From Azospirillum sp. TSH64 (GTDB lineage: Bacteria > Pseudomonadota > Alphaproteobacteria > Azospirillales > Azospirillaceae), in contig NZ_LGQW01000001.1 of the NCBI RefSeq assembly GCF_003116035.1, forward strand, positions 31,508-95,507: a stretch of DNA of 64,000 bases, in the 5' to 3' direction. This document shows, piece after piece, positions 58,693-64,000 of this stretch; position 1 is the stretch's first letter, and the number at the start of each line of letters is the position of its first letter. Position numbers and translations under genes: made by a program. The notes beneath the pieces were generated by a model. It saw nothing but the letters and a program-made list of their open reading frames with translations, did not search any database and was not told where the DNA came from.

Positions 58693-59124
58693 ATGTCGGC
58701 CAGGAGCAAGCTCGTCATCAACATCGAGGTGGACGACCGCACCGTCCTGTTCCCGGACGGAAAGTTCCTGTCCCACATCGCCTTGCATGAAGGCGAAGCG
58801 GCGGACGGCGAAGGCGTCCTGCGGTTGGAGGGCGTCTTCCTGTTCAACGAAAGCCGGCTCGGGCCGGAGATAGCCTCCCTGGACGTCGAGGACGCCCGCG
58901 AGCTTGCGCGGTCGATCCTGGACGCCGTGTTCCAGGGCCGCACCCAGCATGTCCTGTCGGAGACGGCCAAGGTCGCTGTGGTCTTCAACCCGAACGGCTT
59001 TGTCCTGCGCTTCGGCGAAGGGGCGGCCCTGCGGGAGCTGTTCATCGGCTCTCCCGCCATCGTCCGGTTGGCCCAGGGCGTCCTGCGGATGGCCGACCGC
59101 CTGTCGGCCCTGCCCGCGCACTGA
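58693..59124 (+). CDS. Small hypothetical protein of unknown family
   Basis: A 143-residue protein from ATG 58693, 69 bp after the second gmd-like gene. It starts SKLVINIEVDDRTVLFPDGK and contains RLEGVFLFNESRLGPEIASL, AVVFNPNGFVLRFGEGAALR and PAIVRLAQGVLRMADRLSAL. The mix of short strands and a C-terminal amphipathic helix suggests a small alpha/beta domain. I recognise no family. Co-direction with gmd suggests a linked role. Confidence 0.65.
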   Translation: MSARSKLVINIEVDDRTVLFPDGKFLSHIALHEGEAADGEGVLRLEGVFLFNESRLGPEIASLDVEDARELARSILDAVFQGRTQHVLSETAKVAVVFNPNGFVLRFGEGAALRELFIGSPAIVRLAQGVLRMADRLSALPAH

Positions 59125-59153
59125 TCCCCCCAAACGGCTTGGCCGCGCTCCGG

Positions 59154-61028
59154 TCAGGACGTTTCCTGGAAAAAGCGTTCGATCGCCCGGATCGACGTCC
59201 CGTCGTCGAACAGGACGGCGCTTCGCTCAAGGATGCGCTGCCGGACCTGGGCGCGCAGCCGCTGATCGGTGCCGAGCCGGACAGCCCGATCGACATAATC
59301 GGCCGGATCGTTCGCCACGCAGTCGTCAAGCCCCATCAGCCTGTAGAAGCCCAGGGTATGGCGTCCGCGCATGAAGGCGCCGGGCCAGGTCACCACCGGC
59401 GTGCCGAAGGCCAGGGCCTCCAGGCTTGTCTTGCCACCGCTGTAATGGAACGGGTCGAGCATGACATCGGCGTCGGCGGTCAGTGCGATGAAATCCGCGG
59501 TCCCCAGCCCCGGCAGCAGGTGGATGCGGGCGGCCACATCGGGTCCCTTGGCGCTCAGCCGCCGCGTCAGGGCAGCGCCTTGGCCGCGCGGATCGACAAA
59601 GACTAGGATGCCGTCACGATCCCGTCGCAGAATGGCGATCAGGGCGTCGTCATAGACGGGATGAATCTTGAACAAGCTCTGCGGACAGAGGTAGAGCCGG
59701 CTTTCGGCGGCCAAGCCGAAATCGATGCGGGTCTTGCGCGGTTCGGCCAGCCGCGGGCGCCGGTAGCAGACGGTCGGGCCAGGCAAGCGGATCAGGCGTT
59801 CGCTGTAATGAGCCTCGCCATCCTCCGGCTCCATCACATCGCAGCTCAAGAAGACGTCCAAGGTGGGAATGCCGGTGGTGTCCGGATGCCCCCAGCTCAG
59901 GCATTGCCGCGGCGCCAGCCGGGCAAAGGCGAGGAAGTAGGTGAAGGGCGACATGCCAATGTCGGTGTAGTACAGGACATCCAAGCGCTCCTCGGCGACG
60001 ATATGCCGTGCGGCACCGAGATCGTGCGGAATGTCGACCGCGCGGTCCGCCACGGTGCGCAAGTGGCGCCGCAGGTCGTCGTCCGGCCCTGGCGTGAGGA
60101 AGAGCACCACCTCGAAGCGTTCGCGCGACAGCCGCTCGATCAGCCCCTCGTTCAGCATGCCGATGGTGTGGTTGTGGAAATAGTCGGAGATGAAGCCGAC
60201 GCGGAGCCGCCGACCGGCCCTGTCCTCCGCCGCGCTGGGCCATCCGGACTCCCGGCAATGCGCGGCGGTGTAGAGCAAGGAGGGGCAAGCCTCCTGGTAC
60301 AAGGCAGCCAGTTCGCCGTTCAAGGCACGATTGTCGAGCCCATGATAGGACAGGAAAAAGGACGTGACGCCGACCTCGCGCAGCGGATTGTCGATGCGCA
60401 GGCCGTGCTCGCGCGCCTGCCGCAGCACGGCGGCGCAATGGGCGCGGCTTTCCTCGATCTCGGCCGCTGAATGGGGGATGGCCGGCAAGGTCAGCGCCTC
60501 GCGCACCAAAAGCCCGTCTCCTCCGCCCAACCGCCAAGCCCGGCGGTAAGCCCGCCGCGCCTCCTCCAGTTGGCCGGCACGCTGGGCAACGATGGCGACC
60601 TTGCGGTAGGCCTCGGCCACGTTGGGTTCCAGCGCCAGCCGATGCTTCAAGGGAGTGAGCGCTTGCGGGTTATCGCCCTGCTCGCTCATGCAGCTTCCCA
60701 ACCCGTCGAGCAACCGGGCATCGCCCGGCCGCAGCCGCAAGGCGCGACGGAAAGCCGCATCGGCTTTGATACCAAGGGAATGAAGCAGGATGGCCAGGTT
60801 CACCGCATAGACCGGCTGGCCCGGATCAAGAAGCATGGCCGTACCAATGTGGGCCAGCCCCTCCTCGCCATGGCCGGATGCGCACAAGGCGGTGCCGAGC
60901 ATGTGGCGGGTGACGGCATGATCGGGCGCCAGCCGCAGCACCTCCCGCGCGAGCGCCGCTGCCTCGGCGAAATGCCCGGCGGCATGACGCTGCTGGGCAT
61001 GGGTGAAGACATCTTGGATCAAGGCCAT
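59154..61028 (-). CDS. TPR + GT41-like glycosyltransferase
   Basis: About 624 residues from ATG 61028 (GTG 61043 also in frame). Residues 1-180 are TPRs (HAQQRHAAGHFAEAAALARE, LDGLGSCMSEQGDNPQALT). From ~270 the catalytic part is more divergent than the other two GT41 genes here: RRLRVGFISDYFHNHTIGML, LDVLYYTDIGMSPFTYFLAF, CLSWGHPDTTGIPTLD, SLFKIHPVYDDALIAILRRD and LDPFHYSGGKTSLEALAFGT near 545 followed by PVVTWPG. It faces the gmd gene group convergently (30-bp gap) and lies just downstream, on the minus strand, of the giant repeat-protein gene. Confidence 0.88.
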   Translation of the reverse strand: MALIQDVFTHAQQRHAAGHFAEAAALAREVLRLAPDHAVTRHMLGTALCASGHGEEGLAHIGTAMLLDPGQPVYAVNLAILLHSLGIKADAAFRRALRLRPGDARLLDGLGSCMSEQGDNPQALTPLKHRLALEPNVAEAYRKVAIVAQRAGQLEEARRAYRRAWRLGGGDGLLVREALTLPAIPHSAAEIEESRAHCAAVLRQAREHGLRIDNPLREVGVTSFFLSYHGLDNRALNGELAALYQEACPSLLYTAAHCRESGWPSAAEDRAGRRLRVGFISDYFHNHTIGMLNEGLIERLSRERFEVVLFLTPGPDDDLRRHLRTVADRAVDIPHDLGAARHIVAEERLDVLYYTDIGMSPFTYFLAFARLAPRQCLSWGHPDTTGIPTLDVFLSCDVMEPEDGEAHYSERLIRLPGPTVCYRRPRLAEPRKTRIDFGLAAESRLYLCPQSLFKIHPVYDDALIAILRRDRDGILVFVDPRGQGAALTRRLSAKGPDVAARIHLLPGLGTADFIALTADADVMLDPFHYSGGKTSLEALAFGTPVVTWPGAFMRGRHTLGFYRLMGLDDCVANDPADYVDRAVRLGTDQRLRAQVRQRILERSAVLFDDGTSIRAIERFFQETS

Positions 61029-61075
61029 CGGGAACCGAAACACCGCTTACCGGAATAGGTCCGCACAAAGGGAAA

Positions 61076-61099
61076 GGGGGCGCCCCTGCGGGCGCCCCC
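61076..61099 (-). terminator. Strong hairpin terminator after the giant repeat-protein gene
   Basis: A perfect 10-bp GC stem, GGGGGCGCCC (61076-61085) and GGGCGCCCCC (61090-61099), with a 4-base loop. On the minus strand it is followed by CTTTCCCTTTG; on the plus strand by TCCTTTT. It lies 35 bp past the stop of the repeat-protein gene and before the GT41 start, so it should end the long transcript. Confidence 0.85.
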
Positions 61100-61133
61100 T
61101 CCTTTTAGCAGGCTTGGGCTCAGGCCCCCATCA

Positions 61134-64000
61134 TCAACCGAGGTTGATGTCGGAGAGCGAGAGGACGGTGCCGTTGTAGACGCCGAGCAGCCGGACCTCG
61201 GTGGCGGCCACCTGGCCGTCGCCGTTGGTGTCGACCACTTGGTACAGGCCGGAGCTGGTGCCGTTGTTGGCCAGAACCAGCGTGCTTGCACCAGCCGACG
61301 AGTTCGTCAGCGTCCCCAGGGCCGAGCGGAAGCTGGCCAGCGAAGCGTCCGTCAGGCTGCCGCTGACGACCGAGGTCAGGCTCACCAGCTCGTTGGAGCC
61401 GATGTTCACGCCGTTGGTCGCAGCAGAGGCCGTCGAGAGCGAGGCATCGCCGTTCTTGTCCGCAGCGGTCCGGGCCGTACCGGTCAGCTGCACCTTGTCG
61501 GTGCCCGACTGGAAGTTCGAGACCGAGACGAAGCCGGTGTTCGCGCCCAGCGCCGAGATGTCGGTGAAGGACGAGTACACCACCGTGTCGGTGCCGCTGC
61601 CCGAAGCCAGGCTCAGGCTGTCGCCCGTGCCGGCCTGGAAGCGGATGCCCGCACCGCCGGTCACCGTGATGGCGTCGGTGCCCGTGCCGCCGATCAGCGT
61701 CTCGATGCCCGAGACCGACATCGTCACACCGGTGTTGCCCAGCGTGATCACGTCGTTGCCGGTGCCGCCGGTCAGGGTCTCGATGCCGCGCAGCAGGACC
61801 GTGTTGCCGCCATCGCCGAGGCTGACGAGGTCGGAACCGGCGCCGCCGACCAGGATCTCGATCCCGCTCTCGGCCCGCATGGTGACGCCCGTGTCGCCCA
61901 GGATCACCAGGTCGCTGCCCGCACCACCGATCATGGTGTCGATGCCGCGGGTGATGACGGTGTTGCCCGCCGCACCCAGGGTCACGACATCCGAACCGGT
62001 ACCGCCGACCAGGAACTCGACGCCCGAGGCCGTCATCGTCACGCCGGCCGAACCGGTGAAGACGATGTCGGTGTTGGCGCCACCGACCAGGGTCTCAACG
62101 CCCGTCACGGTGACCGTGTTCGGGGTGTCGCCCAGGGTGATGACGTCGGTGCCCACGCCGCCGATCAGCGTCTCGACCGCACGGGTCAGCAGGGTGCTGC
62201 CCGAGGTGCCCAGAGTGATGACGTCGGTGGCAGCGCCGCCGACCAGGATCTCGATGCCCGAACCCAGCGTCATGGTGACGCCGGTGTCGCCCAGGAACAC
62301 CAGGTCGCTGCCCGCACCGCCCGACAGGGTGTCGATGCCGCGGGTGATGACCGTGTTGCCCGAGGAGCCCAGGGTCACGACATCCGAACCGGTGCCGCCG
62401 ACCAGGAACTCGACGCCCGAGACCGTCATCGTCACGCCGGCCGAACCGGTGAAGACGACGTCGGTGTTCGCACCGCCGGTCAGGGTCTCGATGCCCGTCA
62501 CGGTGATGGTGTTCACCGTGTCACCGAGCGTGATGACGTCGGTGCCCACGCCGCCGATCAGCGTCTCGATGCCGCGGGTCAGCAGGGTCGTGCCCGAGGT
62601 GCCGATGGTCAGCACGTCGGTGCCGGTGCCGCCGACCAGGATCTCGATGCCCAAGCCCAGGTTCAGCGTGTTGCCGGTGTCGCCCAGGATCACCAGGTCG
62701 GAACCCGCACCGCCGATCAGCGTCTCGATGCCGCGGATGGTGGTGGTGTTGCCGGCCGTGCCCAGGGTCAGGACGTCGGTGCCGGCGCTGCCGATCACGA
62801 AGTCCGCACCCGAGACGGTGAGGGTCGAACCAGCCGTGCTGGTGAAGATCACCTCCAGGCCCGTGCCGCCGATCACCGTTTCGATGCCGCTCACCAGCAG
62901 CGTGCCGCCGGCCGAGCCGATGGTCACGATGTCGGTGCCCACGCCACCGGTCAGGGTCTCCAGACCCGAAACCAGCAGGGTGTTGCCCGCGGTACCCAGC
63001 GTGACGATGTCGGAGGCGAGGCCACCGATCAGCGTCTCGATGCCGCCGACGATCAGCGAGTTGGCGGTGTTGCCGAGCGTGATGACGTCGGTGCCCAGAC
63101 CGCCGGTCAGCGTCTCGATGCCGCGCAGCAGCACCGTGTTGCCGGCCGTGCCCAGCGTGACCACATCGACGCCCGTGCCGCCGACCAGGATTTCCAGGCC
63201 AGCCGCCAGCAGCGTCGAACCGCCCGAACCCAGGAACACGAGGTCGGAACCCGTGCCGCCGGTCAGCGTGTCGATCGCGTTGACCACCAGGGTGTTGCCC
63301 ACGGTGCCCAGCGTGATGATGTCGGTGCCCACGCTACCGGTCAGGGTCTCAAGACCCGAAACCAGCAGGGTGTTGCCCGCCGTGCTCAGCTGGATCAGGT
63401 CGAGGCCTGCGCCGCCGGCCAGGGTCTCGATGCCCGAAACCAGCATGGTGGTGCCGGTGTCGCCGATGGTGACGACGTCGGTGCCGACGGAGCCGATCAG
63501 GGTCTCAAGGCCACGCAGGATCAGGGTGTTGCCCGCGGTGCCCAGCGTGACGACGTCGGTGTTGGTGCCGCCGACCAGGATCTCGATGCCCGAAGCCAGC
63601 ATCGTGTTGCCGGACGAGCCCAGGAAGATCACGTCGGTGCCCAGACCGCCGGTGACCGTCTCCAGCAGGTTGGCGAGCAGCGTGCTGCCGGCCGTGCCGA
63701 TGGTGATCAGGTCGGTGGCGGTGGAACCGGTGATGGTTTCCAGAGCCGAGACCAGCAGGGTGTTGCCCGCCGTGCCCAGCGACACGACGTCGACGCCCGA
63801 GCCGCCGTTCAGCGTCTCGATCAGCGTCACCGCGAGGGTGTTGCCGGCCGAGCCGAGGGTGACGACGTCGGAGAGCGAGCTACCGGTCAGGGTCTCAAGA
63901 CCCGAAACCAGCAGGGTGCCGCCCGTGGTGCCGATCGTGATGGCATCGGAGGCGGTGCCGCCGATGATCGTCTCGAACAGCGAAACCGTCGCGGTGTTGG
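61134..64000 (-). CDS. Giant repeat protein, C-terminal part (type I secreted, RTX-like 26-residue repeats); 5' end outside window
   Basis: The frame is open from the right edge to the stop at 61134; 954 residues are visible. Thirty consecutive 26-residue repeats are seen, typified by IETLIGGVGTDVITLGDTVN then TITVTG. Each contains one GGxGxD-like turn, reminiscent of RTX calcium-binding nonapeptides but spaced every 26 rather than 9 residues. From about 61640 the sequence is unique: VVYSSFTDISALGANTGFVS, FQSGTDKVQLTG, two D-x-N-G-D type loops (DKNGDASL, DTNGDGQVAATE) and the end VLSLSDINLG, suited to a C-terminal type I secretion signal. No cysteine is present. It is likely a surface adhesin or S-layer-type protein exported by the system at 38050-41720. 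Confidence 0.9.
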   Translation of the reverse strand, partial: NTATVSLFETIIGGTASDAITIGTTGGTLLVSGLETLTGSSLSDVVTLGSAGNTLAVTLIETLNGGSGVDVVSLGTAGNTLLVSALETITGSTATDLITIGTAGSTLLANLLETVTGGLGTDVIFLGSSGNTMLASGIEILVGGTNTDVVTLGTAGNTLILRGLETLIGSVGTDVVTIGDTGTTMLVSGIETLAGGAGLDLIQLSTAGNTLLVSGLETLTGSVGTDIITLGTVGNTLVVNAIDTLTGGTGSDLVFLGSGGSTLLAAGLEILVGGTGVDVVTLGTAGNTVLLRGIETLTGGLGTDVITLGNTANSLIVGGIETLIGGLASDIVTLGTAGNTLLVSGLETLTGGVGTDIVTIGSAGGTLLVSGIETVIGGTGLEVIFTSTAGSTLTVSGADFVIGSAGTDVLTLGTAGNTTTIRGIETLIGGAGSDLVILGDTGNTLNLGLGIEILVGGTGTDVLTIGTSGTTLLTRGIETLIGGVGTDVITLGDTVNTITVTGIETLTGGANTDVVFTGSAGVTMTVSGVEFLVGGTGSDVVTLGSSGNTVITRGIDTLSGGAGSDLVFLGDTGVTMTLGSGIEILVGGAATDVITLGTSGSTLLTRAVETLIGGVGTDVITLGDTPNTVTVTGVETLVGGANTDIVFTGSAGVTMTASGVEFLVGGTGSDVVTLGAAGNTVITRGIDTMIGGAGSDLVILGDTGVTMRAESGIEILVGGAGSDLVSLGDGGNTVLLRGIETLTGGTGNDVITLGNTGVTMSVSGIETLIGGTGTDAITVTGGAGIRFQAGTGDSLSLASGSGTDTVVYSSFTDISALGANTGFVSVSNFQSGTDKVQLTGTARTAADKNGDASLSTASAATNGVNIGSNELVSLTSVVSGSLTDASLASFRSALGTLTNSSAGASTLVLANNGTSSGLYQVVDTNGDGQVAATEVRLLGVYNGTVLSLSDINLG
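61863..62648 (-). repeat. Two tandem 393-bp super-repeats (five 26-residue units each)
   Basis: The block at 62256-62648 (starting IEILVGGTGTDVLTIG) and the block at 61863-62255 (starting IEILVGGAATDVITLG) encode the same order of five distinct unit types in the same 131 residues. For example, both have a unit ending GSAGVTM and a fourth unit VEFLVGGTGSDVVTLG. Higher-order identity shows a recent multi-unit duplication inside the older 78-bp repeat array. Confidence 0.85.

Noticed and set aside
61640..64000. CRISPR-like or simple-sequence array
   Set aside because: The repeats are 78 bp, coding, in one open frame without spacers; they encode a protein repeat.

Overview
The window is GC-rich, densely packed DNA from what is most likely an alphaproteobacterium of the Azospirillum type (Rhodospirillales). 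This is inferred from base composition, from the many TPR-glycosyltransferase fusions and from the IS families; no rRNA or housekeeping marker is present to confirm it. It is a large surface-glycan / protein-glycosylation locus carrying one decayed mobile island and the 3' part of a giant secreted repeat protein.

Region 1 (1-1615): a partial DxD-containing glycosyltransferase-like gene running off the left edge and a SAM methyltransferase. Region 2 (about 1620-11222): a decayed plasmid-like or integrative island. It holds a broken mobC, an IS630 remnant, a degenerate Stb-like stability module, a gene-poor stretch ending in repeated TATGGAA boxes and a palindrome, a MobI-like gene, a relaxase pseudogene split by a complete IS66 element with a perfect 8-bp target duplication, and an IS5/IS427 element. 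The island ends against a second, truncated copy of the methyltransferase 3' end.

Region 3 (11268-33185, all rightward): TPR-GT9-like and TPR-GT41 enzymes, three very large modular glycosyltransferases, a stand-alone mannose-6-phosphate-isomerase-type cupin, a GT2-GT4 fusion, two methyltransferases that share an accessory beta domain, and an LtaS/MdoB-like phosphoglycerol transferase translationally coupled to a diacylglycerol kinase. The stretch 23.1-24.3 kb is conspicuously AT-richer. Region 4 (33200-36555): an integrase fragment, a radical-SAM enzyme split from its SPASM domain, a GT-A-like protein and a small hypothetical protein. Region 5 (36692-41720, leftward): a type I secretion operon (ABC exporter, HlyD adaptor, Sel1-repeat protein).

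Region 6 (42002-61028, both strands): GDP-L-fucose synthesis (gmd, a second gmd-like gene, fcl), two fucosyltransferase-like enzymes (GT10; HxRRGD/GT11-like), two more TPR-GT41 enzymes, GT4 enzymes, a formyltransferase, an acetyltransferase and two methyltransferases. Region 7 (61134-right edge): at least 30 copies of a 26-residue GGxGxDxxxLG repeat followed by a non-repetitive C-terminus, as expected of a type I secreted surface protein.

Working model (inference): sugar nucleotides including GDP-fucose are made here, trimmed by methyl-, formyl- and acetyltransferases, and assembled by processive TPR-GTs onto a glycan or directly onto a protein. The type I system exports the giant repeat protein, which is a plausible glycoprotein acceptor.
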